Positions 44,036 through 54,174 of a stretch of 64,000 nucleotides of DNA are shown in pieces; positions within the stretch are counted from its first letter, which is position 1; every line of letters begins with the position of its first letter. The notes under the pieces are model-generated. The model was not told the DNA's origin. It did not search any database and saw nothing but the letters and a program-made list of their open reading frames with translations. The stretch comes from Chalara sp. BL73 (taxonomy: Eukaryota; Ascomycota; Leotiomycetes; Helotiales): assembly GCA_918026815.1 (NCBI GenBank), contig CAKJVC010000087.1, positions 1 to 64,000 of the forward strand, written 5' to 3'. The position numbers and the translations under genes are program-made.

Positions 44036-47000
44036 TTAATCAACAGGTTGTTGTTTGAAGAGGCTCTTCCCTTTCAACCACTTGCCATACGCTTTATATC
44101 GCTTCTTAGGTAAGTCCTCTTCCAATACCGAGAGCGGGTCTTCCGCCACCGTCAGGAAATCAGATAGCTCAGCAAAATCCTCTGGCGTAACCCTACTGAG
44201 TCCATCGGTATCGAGCACCATGCCGCCACCATCTTTCCAGGCGCCATTCACATAGTCGAGATATTCGGCGTCAACTTCGGCTGGATAGAGTTTATTGCTT
44301 ACAACCAGGGGGAGATTCTGAGGATGGCTAATATATCGCACGTAATCTTCTTCTTCTTCCTCACTAACGGAAGGATTTAATGACTCGTGACAAACTTGCG
44401 TGAATGTCCACAAAGCTAACTTAGTTTTGTCCAATTTCTTCATCTCTTTGTCCCTTTTCTCGTTATCAAAATGCGGCTCTTTCATGATACCTTGAATGGG
44501 GCTCGCGGAATTCTGTGGCTCGTGAATAGGTTGTAGCCATCGCTGAATGGAGATTCGTTTCGCTGGAATGGTAGAGGTTGATTTGATGCTCATATTGTCA
44601 TCGTCGATGATAGACTCATCTTCTTCTTGTGGCTCACGTATTGTGACACCTTTCTTATATACTGGCTTCTTCTTCTCAGGTACTTCCTGGTTGAGCTCGG
44701 TGCGAACTTTGAAAGGTGAAAGATCGTAACGACCTCCTTGGGTGAAGTTGACAGGGGTATATCTCAATGGCGAGTTCATCTTCCCCATATATGAATAAAC
44801 CTTCATGAGAGACGATACGGCCAATGGTTTATAGTACTCAAGCCAATAATCGTCAAAGAAACCAAGCGGCTTATCAGTCATAATTTCACAAGGGCCACAT
44901 GGTGCTGGTAGAGCTCTTGGTTCGAGAAACTTAGGCGTAAACCAGGTAATATATGATCTGCGAAGTTTGGTTGACCATGCGCGAGGATCGGAGTGGTGAA
45001 GGTAGTAGTCCGTAGTCAAATCCCATAACATAGGTCCACCTTGAGTCCATATGTAATTTCCGAGAAACAGGTTGTAAGCTTCTTGACGCTGACCATCCAT
45101 GAATGAATTGTTATAATATCGCTTGAAGGACTCGACCATGTCTCGAGAATGAGAGGTCCACTGGTTAATTTTCCTATAGGTCTCCATTGTATTCACAAGT
45201 TGAGATCCGCCATACTGTATAGCAATGGTGTCCCCATGATCGTGGAACATATGTGTGAACAAGTTGACGGCATCGGTATCATACTCTATAGTGGTGTCTG
45301 GAAGAATCCCGAGTGCATGAAGCTGGTGTCCAAGAGCTCGTTTTCCAATCACAAATTGCGCAGCATTTGTCCGGTCTAAACAATCTATACAATTTGTCCT
45401 CGCAATGCCATTCTGAACCGATGGCATGGCCGTATGGCCATCGCCATTGTGAAAGAAAACCGGTGGTCGTCACCACCTCTTCTGCAATACCTTCTAATGT
45501 ACCAATAACGTCTTGATCTGCTGCTTTGGATGCTCTGGACATGTCCCACGCTTTATGAATTATCTTCTTGTCGTCAGGGAGGAATTGATTGAGATAATTT
45601 ATCGCTTTAGTGAACTCTAGAAGGAGTTTGGATTCACGAGGTGTGCGCTCCTTGGATTTGACCAGATTTAGAACATAAATTGGTGCACCATATCGCTCGA
45701 AAAGGTTATCAAAATGAAGAGCGGCGGCTGAGTAGAATGGGTCGACAAGATTCAGCTCGATAGGTGGCTTTGGCGTCACTCCAGTGTTATCTTGTGTCCA
45801 ATATAACGGGATACTTCCTCGATGCTGGACATACGAGGTAAAGTTTGGGTTGGCAAAGAGCTTTGGTCCTGGTGCATGAAATGATGTTGTTTGAACCTCA
45901 GAAACTATTTGCTCGGTCTCAACATCATTAGCTACATAGCCAAGATCATTTGCTCCGCGCTTTAGGAATCTTGCGCCTGCAAAATATCGCGACCGTCTTG
46001 CGATGACAGTGATATAAACAGTCCGACCGTAAATAGAGAGGGCTGCCTGATCAATGTACCCATGTATAACTGGCAAACACCAATCGTAGGTATTCTTCAG
46101 AGCGTAAGCTGCAGGCTCTAAGAGATAGCTGTTCCATACGAACATCGAGTTGTAATCCGTTGCGTGAGGGTATGACACTCCTTTGGCTATACAACCCCTT
46201 TCTACACAAATATTGTGCTGTAAAGTTCTAGTAATATCGTACGAATAGCTGAAATAAAACGACCTTGTCAAGTCCAAATTGTGCAGAATGCTTAGAAAAC
46301 GTGCCTCCTCTGGATTCTTTGTATCTGTCCTAAATCTTGAACTTGTACCTGTCGTTAACGGAATGAGCTCAGTGCCGTCAGCTTGGTATACAAAATGCCC
46401 TCCAATCATAGCAACTTGACTTCGTTTGGTAATTAGAAGCATATAATATGCTCCTGTAAACCTGATGAAACCCAAGAGTCCCCAAGTGCTACATCGCAGC
46501 TTCATGCCTCCGGTTGCCTTATTTCCATCATCAATAGCATTGAGCAATTGAGTCATTTCTTTCTTGGTGTACACAATCTCGTCCTCGGCAATTCCTAAAT
46601 TGCCTGGTTCCGACATGCGATCAATCTTCAGGATACGGAAGCGTCGGTCCATCACATCTGCGCCAACTAGGTAGTATCTCATGGCAGTCTCGTACAACGA
46701 AAATTTATGCATTTTGCAGACGCCTTGATCGCCAACCTTGCCATATTCCGCACCCTTGTTCCTTTTCAGGTCGGTAGATGGACTGAAATTTCGCTGGAAA
46801 GGTTTTGCAATACCATCTTCATCCTCTCCCTCTCCCTCGCCAGCTATGCCTGCACCTTTGGTTTCGGGACTTGGGATCGTTTCTCGAGTCAGGCTGGGAA
46901 ACTTAGGAACCTCAGACTGTTCAATGTCAAATCGAAAGTCTGCACTCAGGGGCGAGGTCATGGCAGAAGTCGTGCGGGAGACATCTTCGAAAGAGCCAGT

Positions 47001-47099
47001 TGCAAGTGATGCAGACCTGCTTGCTGTCGGTAGCTCAACATGATTCAGGTCGCTGGGACCGGGAGAACGACCTCTAGTGGGGCCATCTGGATCTGCCAT
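44036..47099 (-). CDS. FIG4: FIG4: SAC-domain phosphatidylinositol-3,5-bisphosphate phosphatase, one frame break
   Basis: The ATG at 47099 (MADPDGPTRG) precedes a disordered start, then the SAC domain: KFSLYETAMRYYLVG, LLGFIRFTGAYYMLLIT, YSYDITRTLQHN, FVWNSYLLEP and the catalytic CX5R within RTNCIDCLDRTN. The C-terminal half contains the long insert and acidic tail usual in Fig4. FIG4 works with VAC14 and FAB1 on the vacuole and late endosome to set PI(3,5)P2. The frame changes just before the catalytic motif: the translation runs VVTTTGF, then a one-base surplus in the A run at 45455-45458 (plus strand), then FHNGDGHTAMPSVQNG. Without that base the length is 3063 nt (1020 residues), an exact multiple of three. 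A lesion right before the active site of a conserved gene is more likely a base-calling error than decay, but this is not proven. Confidence 0.9.
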
Positions 47100-47461
47100 A
47101 TTGGCACAAGCAGAAAATCTCAAGCTCCTTTCATTATTTGCAAGCTGAAGCTATTCGCAACTAAGGCGGGTGTGCTGTCCTCCACATTCAAACCCAGCAG
47201 ATTGAATCACGGTTGGAGTGATGTCAGGTCAGGATAAGATAAGGCTAGCGTGCCAAGTACGCGGGCCCTGATGCCAAGGCCACCCTGACATCCCGTCTCC
47301 ACGCGATTTTCACATGCTGTCGCAGTTTGCACGTGAATCTGTAAGATCGACCTCAATCCCTTTTCTTTTGTCACCCCTCCAGCACCAACTCTTCACAATC
47401 ACAACCACAACCGCGCTCAAAGGTGATTCATGGTCTTCTGTAATGTCTTGACACTATCACC
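47100..47461. other. Divergent promoter region between FIG4 and the J-protein gene
   Basis: 362 bp between opposite start codons. No coding sequence. A CACGTG-like string lies near 47330; function unknown. Confidence 0.55.
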
Positions 47462-48511
47462 ATGTCTGATGACAACAGTCAGACACAGACCCCCCAATTA
47501 TTACAACATAAGGATAGAGTGATCAAGGGTAGGTTCTCCTGACATGTGATTTGCTTTCACCTAACTAACTTTCATTGTAGAGCTTCTACACGAAACAGAT
47601 GTGAGGGCGAACGACCTTTGTGGAACATAAACATTAACTGATGGGAATAGCTTTATAAAACTATAGGAGCACCACGTACAGCCTCTGCAGCAGAATTACG
47701 ACGATGTTACCTCGAAAGATGCCAATTAGTCCATCCGGATAAACTACCATTTCACCCCGATTCCACAAGGTTGGTACAATTGCGACCTATCCAAACGGGC
47801 AACAATTAATGTTCTGTTAGGGCGTTCCAACGTCTGGGATTTGCATTCGAAGTTCTCAAAACCCCATCATCCCGGCGCACATATGATCGAGCCAGCAAGC
47901 CCAGTTCCTCTCAGCTACCTGACAAGACAACATTCCTGGGAGGAGAACATACTTTCCGGAGCGCTGTCGCTGCAGTCTTTCAAGAATTTATGACTGGAGA
48001 CTTCAGGATAGTCCGGGAATATCTGGAATCACTACGCTCAATTTACCCAAATCTAGTGTCAGAGGAGAGGATCATTCTGTTAGAGAACAGTCTTATCAAG
48101 ACTAGAGAATTGATTCTGACAACGAGGACGTATGCGCTGTTAGTCTATATCGAACTGGGCAGAATACATAAAGTTTCGAAACGCTTGATGGGTCTTGGAT
48201 ATCTAGATGTTCTCGGCAGGACAAAGATGACGATACATCTGGCCAGAGTTACTCTAGCGTTTCCAATGAGGGTTGACCGAGCCTTAAAGCTACGCGAGGA
48301 AAGAGCTTGGAGAGCAGAATGCGCAGGCCTCAGAGCAAGAGGCATCACGCCACCAGAGAAGAAGCCAAGTGCAGGAATACTAAATGAGAAGATAAGCAAG
48401 GTTATCGAGTTCATTGTGGGAGCTGATGGTAGGGATGAAATTGCTGACGAAGCTTGGAGCTCGAGGATGGGTGGAACAGCACATCCAACTGCAGGCGCAA
48501 CGCCAGCTTGA
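47462..48511 (+). CDS. J-domain (DnaJ-like) co-chaperone
   Basis: Exons 47462-47528, 47581-47600, 47651-47769 and 47821-48511; introns of 52, 50 and 51 nt. Total 897 nt, 298 residues. The J domain spans exons 2 to 4 (DLYKTIGAPRTASAAELRR, then the HPD tripeptide in LVHPDKLPFHP, then AFEVLKTPSSRRTYD), so HSP70 binding should be intact. No Gly/Phe region or zinc fingers follow, placing it in class C. The C-terminal half is helical and charged with no named domain. Exon 2 has only 20 nt; it is needed to keep the frame and supplies ELLHETD. The specific HSP70 partner and client cannot be told from sequence. Confidence 0.87.
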
Positions 48512-49149
48512 TACAAAATACATCAAGCCTATGGAAGCCGAAATTAGTGGCACACGGAGGTTGGCGTCTTGGTGATTGAATATAGCTCCTGCGATGAGAA
48601 TATGGTGTTTTCGGGTTCGGGACGGCGCCTCCCAGATTACAGTTATGAGCTAGGATTTTGTATAGATACCACATTCTTTACTTTGGCGAGTGACAAAGTG
48701 ACTATGCTCTGACGTCTTAACATGCGTAGCCTCAACGACTGCAATTCAAGATACCTAGCTGCGGTCGACTTTTTTCACTAGAAACGCCATAATTTTTGAT
48801 GACGACGAATCAGATTGCTCGAGGTTACAGTGCAGTACTCCGGTATTCCGCACATAAATATCTATATTATTATCCAATCATTGATTTTCTCAAGCTGAGC
48901 ATTGTCCCACTTTTATGCCTACATACCTAGATCACGGAATATGGAGGCTCGAAGAAATAGAGACAACGCTGGAAAGTGGTGATCGCAAAGGATATAAATT
49001 TATAGTTAGCTCTCGTAAGCAGCTAATATAAACCTCAAGATTCCCCCAAATCAATAAATATTTACTGCTTCATAGACTCAAAAATCAAACGCCTCCATCC
49101 GCCTCTAAATTCATCATTAGTCGTTCCTTCTGTCAAGAGGCCGTCTATT
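48512..49149. other. Intergenic, nothing recognised
   Basis: 3' flank of the J-protein gene and upstream flank of the GNAT relic. AT-rich from 48840 to 49080; no supported feature. Confidence 0.5.
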
Positions 49150-49680
49150 TTATTTAAACGAACGTCGAACCATATCAACCGCCTTACCTAATAGCTCTAT
49201 CCTCCATGAAAGCTACCCTTCCGTCCCAGGTAACGTCCACCTCTGGCGTGCGTCCGGTCTAATCCCCGTAAGCATCGCGCAAGCCACAGCTCCCATAACT
49301 GGTAGCGGGTTTGGATGCTATATCTCGAAAGGACCAATCCAGGAGTCCGACCCTCCTTCCCCATCCCAAGCAGTCGCCACAGGCCGCATCATCGGTGATG
49401 ACGGCTGGTGCTTCGTCATTACGGGCAAAGCGGTGCTACCTGAGCACCAGCGGAAGGGCTTGGGGGGTGCGGTGCTGGAGATGCCCCTGAATAGGATTAA
49501 GGAGAGGGCGACTGAAGGCAGGCCTATGTTTCGTTTGGGGCGGATGAGCCTGGATGGAAGTTTTGTGCCAGGAATGGTTTTCGGGATACATGGTCAGAGA
49601 CGTCGGGGGTGAGTATGCTTATGAGTATAGAGGGTTCGAGGAAAGGCGATCAAGGTTTTTTTAAGTTGACCTTGAGCTGA
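49150..49680 (+). pseudogene. GNAT-family N-acetyltransferase relic
   Basis: One frame reads LHESYPSVPGNVHLWRASG, then FGCYIS, ATGRIIGDDGWCFVI, and VLPEHQRKGLGGAVLE, the Q/RxxGxG/A acetyl-CoA loop of GNAT enzymes. A second frame then continues with FGADEPGWKFCARNGF and RDTWSETSG up to TGA at 49678. The switch needs one extra G in ATGTTTCG near 49527. No ATG lies in a sensible place before the first conserved residues. It is either a decayed gene or a gene with one missing base and a missed first exon. Related fungal GNATs acetylate small amines. Confidence 0.7.
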
Positions 49681-50267
49681 CCAATGATAAAGGAATTGCA
49701 ACAGCCTCTCTGGCTGCGTTTTAGAAGACCAGTCTGATCATGAGATGAGAAACTTATCTTCCAAAGCCAGAGATAATATTTCATAATTGCTATATGTTTT
49801 TAATTACCACTATTTTTAACAGGATGTGATTAATTAAATAAAAGAGCAAGCAATTCTGATGGGCAACATCAATACCAAGACTATACTCTAGATGGGACAA
49901 CCAGGCAGCATCCGTGGAGTGTGCCACACTGTTATTGGCTGATGCTTCACTAACGAAGTACACACTCGTAGAATGTGTACCCTTTTCACCCTTCAAAAAT
50001 GCGTACGGCCGTTGCAAAAAAAAAAGAATCCTGGAAGATTCTACATACGTCGATCGAACGTAAGCTACTTCGGAGCTTGCTTTTACATATCAGCAAACAA
50101 ACCCGCGGTTTTTTAAAACTTAACCATTGAAGCTTGTGATTCTTATCGTATAAATGCAATATCGATTTCCGACCTTGCATTCTTCAGAACACGCCACTGT
50201 AAACACTCGGGCTCAAATTCAGAGAGACTGCTGACAAGAAACGCTGTAAGATCAAACAAGTTCGTTT
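49681..50267. other. Intergenic, nothing recognised
   Basis: AT-rich, with scattered short frames only. The A9/T-run near 50020 and other homopolymers are unremarkable. Confidence 0.5.
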
Positions 50268-50825
50268 GTGTTGGAGAACGATGCCGTGGATCAATCTGTG
50301 AACTTAGTATTAGCTAAACCGCACATAATTATGTGCCTTGAGGGATTGAGCATTAGAGTATTACATGGTTTGGATGGGCGGAAGCGGCATTCAGGAATGT
50401 TTCCCATAATCTTGGTTGAGATGACGAATTTGAAACACCTGCAACTGAAGTTCACGGGCATTTTTAGCCAGCCGCGGGCTCAAGACGAGGATATCTACGC
50501 CAACCTTTACAAGCGCTTTCCTCCGAATCTTGAGAAGCTACAATTTCGCGGAATAGCCCAACTGGTCTCCAAACCGGATTTCGAAGACTGGGTGGCCTCT
50601 TTGGGACGTTGAGACTTTCTCCCAAACCTGAAGTTTCTCAGTTTTGTTCTAGATGCAGGTGCAGGTGGTAGGGGATATGCTACCGAGAAGGAGTTGGTGG
50701 ACGCTAAGACGGGTGTGATAAAACTGCTCAATGCTGCAAGAAGGAGAGAGACTCGTGTTATGGCGCAGGATTCCCAGGATAGGTACGCTGGCGGCCATTT
50801 CAAGGGTGCTGGTGAGCGATGGTGA
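50268..50825 (+). pseudogene. F-box/LRR-type protein relic
   Basis: A single register reads EMTNLKHLQLKFTGIF, PNLEKLQFRGIAQLV, FEDWVASLGR, a TGA at 50610, then in the same frame FLPNLKFLSFVLDAG and a charged end to TGA at 50823. The repeated NLK(H/F)L and NLEKL strings are the leucine-rich segments typical of fungal F-box proteins. The F-box itself, expected upstream, is not visible. A nonsense codon inside and the missing N-terminus indicate decay. Confidence 0.55.
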
Positions 50826-51545
50826 GGGTTGCTTGCATAAGGCTTGCTATGTAGACGGCCTTGTCGTAGTTCTATGACAAGTAGAGTTTCCGCTGTCTAA
50901 TACAAATCTAAAACTTTGTTGATTTTGCAGTGAGGCTATGCTCAGTTAAGCATCTACACTGCATCACTTCTCAATAAAAGTCGTGCTACTTCCTACCAAA
51001 AGCTTCCCTTGCTTCGAGATGGCAGATTACTACATGCAGTTGAGGCGCTAGGCAAAGGAATCTTAGTCGTTCTTACATCCATGTGTAGGCATGTGCCTTA
51101 ATATCATTACTCTAAAACGTAAGTCAAGGATTGACTGCGAGAGAAAAGAGATGGTATTTACTGGCGTATAAAGTAGAATAGCAGAGAAATTTGCTGTCGA
51201 TTATTATTTGTCACTCTGACGACATATATCTCAATGTCTTGAGCTTTTGGATAGGAGATTTAGTTGAGTCATGGCAATGTTGGCTGGTTGGCTAATTAGG
51301 AAGCTATGGCTTTAGTGCCGAAAAATTACGCCTGTTCAATCTTAGATAGCTTTTTTATCATGAAAATTGATAGAAGCTAGCGGTCAAGCTAGGCTGAGTG
51401 AAACAATGTATAGCAGGACACTGAAGACCCGAGTGGGAAAGATATGGATTGGACTACTACGAGGGAGGTGTAAATATACACTAGCTACTAGAGCGTAGAG
51501 GGGCTCATAAGCTGTGGTAATCCCCCGCTCGATATGCTGACCGCC
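50826..51545. other. Intergenic, nothing recognised
   Basis: Between the F-box relic and the 3' end of the protease gene. No coding sequence or repeat that I can support. Confidence 0.5.
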
Positions 51546-52858
51546 TTACATGTCAGCTGCTGTTCCGCTACTGAAATCCCAGCCAGGAAACGACACCGCC
51601 AATGCAAACAGGGCATAGCTATCGGCATTGGAAATAGGCTTAGACCTTTCTTCAAAAGCTAGTTTCATACAAAGTTCAGCTCCATAGGCTGTCTTGCCGT
51701 CGCTTATCATTTGGATGTCAGTAATATCTAGTATTGTAAATGTTAGGCCAAGTGGAATTCCATGCACTAGTCGGACAACGCCGAGATAAGCACAACGAGG
51801 TTGGGAATTTTGAGGCATACCTTCATCGATATAGTGCGCCATCTCGTGTAAGAAAGTCTGAGCTATCGTTCTTAATTCACTCAACTTTGTTCCTGATTCT
51901 ACTCTCTCGCTCACGTCAGCCAATCCGAGCGGCAGAGTCAAGACTCCGTCGCAGAGATGGATGCGCTTGACAGTCTGATCATCATTATCGTCACCCACAA
52001 TCCCTTTGTTAGCTAAGCGCGTGAGCTCGCCATATATCACTCCATCGGTTTCCAACGAGGCGCAGTAATTCGGATGTGGATTTGCGGTGTTTGGAGGGTC
52101 AGAGGCGTACAGAGTCGCCTTCCAGGGTACGACCCAGGGAACATGATCACTAGAGACAGCGATGTAATACCCTGGGACCTCTGATATGATGAATTAGTAG
52201 TATACTTTTGGATTGAGTCGGCAACTGTAAAGCGCACAACTTACCAGGTTCATTCCTGTACTTTTCACCACTCAACAAATCATTTCTGTCCCCGTCGAAA
52301 CTAAGCCTGCGAGCATCCAAGAAATCTCCAAACGTCTTCACTAATCTCATGCCATCATCTCCACAAACTATTTCGGATTTGATGCCTTCTTCTGGGGTGT
52401 TTAATGCCTCGTAGATCAGCCTGTAATTCTCTGTATGGATGCTTAGCCAAAGACTATAACGTATTAGGTATTGGTATCAAACCTTGAATCCTCTTCAAAT
52501 AGTTTTCCTCCTCTATTGAAATCTCCCAAGTCTGATCCCGGCTAGAATCTGTTTCTGGCCGAATTCCTAGGAAAGAAGTTATAGTCTCAAGTGCAACCTT
52601 GAATTCGAGATCGTCGACACTGTCATTCGGTTTTTCGAACCTTGCCCGACTGTCATCTGGCCGATTTTCTCTCTCTGTCTCTATCCTATCCTGAAGAAGC
52701 TTAATAGTATCACGCGCATGATTTATCATACCGATAGCGCTCTGGTGGACTGTTCGCAGGTCCTCAATATTGCAGGAGCCGACGTTAAAAACATCTTCTA
52801 CGTCTCCAGAGTATACAACCCTGCTCAGAGAACAAAGGATAAGTGCGACGATAGCCAT
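51546..52858 (-). CDS. Secreted M35-like (aspzincin-type) metalloendopeptidase
   Basis: Exons 52483-52858, 52245-52430, 51821-52180 and 51546-51727, with introns of 52, 64 and 93 nt; 1104 nt, 367 residues. The ATG at 52858 begins a clean signal peptide (MAIVALILCSLSRVVYSG); an ATG at 52915 upstream would bury it. The zinc motif is FLHEMAHYID (HExxH), and further on come DGKTAYGAELC and NADSYALFAL, which match the lysine-specific metallo-endopeptidase/M35-like fold where an Asp and a Tyr complete the site. The last intron is a multiple of three, so a read-through form would insert 31 residues between HExxH and the third ligand region. I prefer the spliced form because it matches family spacing. 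Expected to be an extracellular protease; target unknown. Confidence 0.78.
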
Positions 52859-54174
52859 CTTAGTTGCGTTAGAACGGTGTGGCGCAGGGCCAAAAATTAT
52901 ACTCTTTAAAGGCATGTTTAATTGAAAAGCATAGAAGGACTGCAATTATAGTCGAGTCGTGAAAAAACGATTAATATATACAGAATTTATGTCCCAAGCC
53001 TGCGCTTTAAATAGGAATCAGTGGTTTCCGAAGAGCGCAGTAGGCACAGAAGTGACGCACAGCTGAAATTTGAGTAGCATATGCCACCAAGGGTAAAGCA
53101 AGTGGATATTTGCAGGTCAGCTTGAAATATGGTCGTGCATATGAGAGGATATAGGATCCATTGATCGCTAGTATGAATTGTCAGAGCTATTGTTTTTTAA
53201 ATAAAAAAAAAGATAGACGAGTCAGCTTGGATTCAGATCTTTGGGCTGCTTACAATATATATTTTACGGACCGAACCCAGAAGAAGCTGGGCGGGTTTAC
53301 ATTGGATGCTTGGCAATAAGTAGGACCAAACCACCTATCAAAGTGCTTCGGTCAAATTTTATGACCTAGCTGTAGATTTTTGCCATTTCCAGGGTCCAAT
53401 TCTAGCTACTACATTTTCTGCTCAATGATTGGAGTAGCCGTATCACCAGAATCAGCTTCTAGCTCATAATATAAACGGTTTACCCCTTGCATTAAGCTCG
53501 CTTGGCGAGGTGTGGCGTAGTCCAATTTTAGCTCATGCTAATGGCGGGTTGCACCAGGAACTCATGTCAGCTTCAACCTCCTCTCTCCCCAAACTACCTG
53601 TAAGAATCAACCACCAGCAACTCAAATGCAACCCATCACGATGCGAATTCGGAAACCATGCTACCCCATCCGTCAGCTGTTGCAAAGAGCAGCTAAATCT
53701 AATAAGCGTATATCATCGACACAAGCATCAGCCGGCCACTCTATCATGACGACTGTTTTATGTGGCGAGCTCAGGTCGCAACAAGTAATATCCCAAAGGG
53801 AAGGATGGAATACACAGCGAGGCCTGTCATATGCTTCACCTACTTATTATGCACACGGGAATCATTAAACCTGAGCTCAGCTCCAGATTTGGAACGGGAT
53901 GATTGAGATTATTTCATCTTTCAGCCCCCTTGACGCTGACATAAATGAACTGGTTACATTTTTGGCAGGTCCATCGTGGGCTTCTCAACTCTGTTCCAGT
54001 TGGGTACCAGCCAGCCATGATTCAACTTTCGGTGAAAGCTATCTTAGAACCTAAAAAAGTGAACGTCCCCAATTCCTTCATCTATTTCGTGACCATATAA
54101 AAAAACTTGGTCCTACGAACATATCACCGTTACTTCTAGTCTTTGAGATCTTCGAATGCTTATGATATATCATT
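52859..54174. other. Divergent intergenic region
   Basis: 1.3 kb between the protease start and the mucin-like gene. Frames at 53510-53868 have no domain. It should contain both promoters; a possible TATA-like string (CATATAAAA) occurs near 54095, 80 bp before the mucin start. Confidence 0.5.

Noticed and set aside
49020..49160. Upstream exon of the GNAT relic
   Set aside because: The frame stays partly open but shows no conserved residues or splice donor that I could support.
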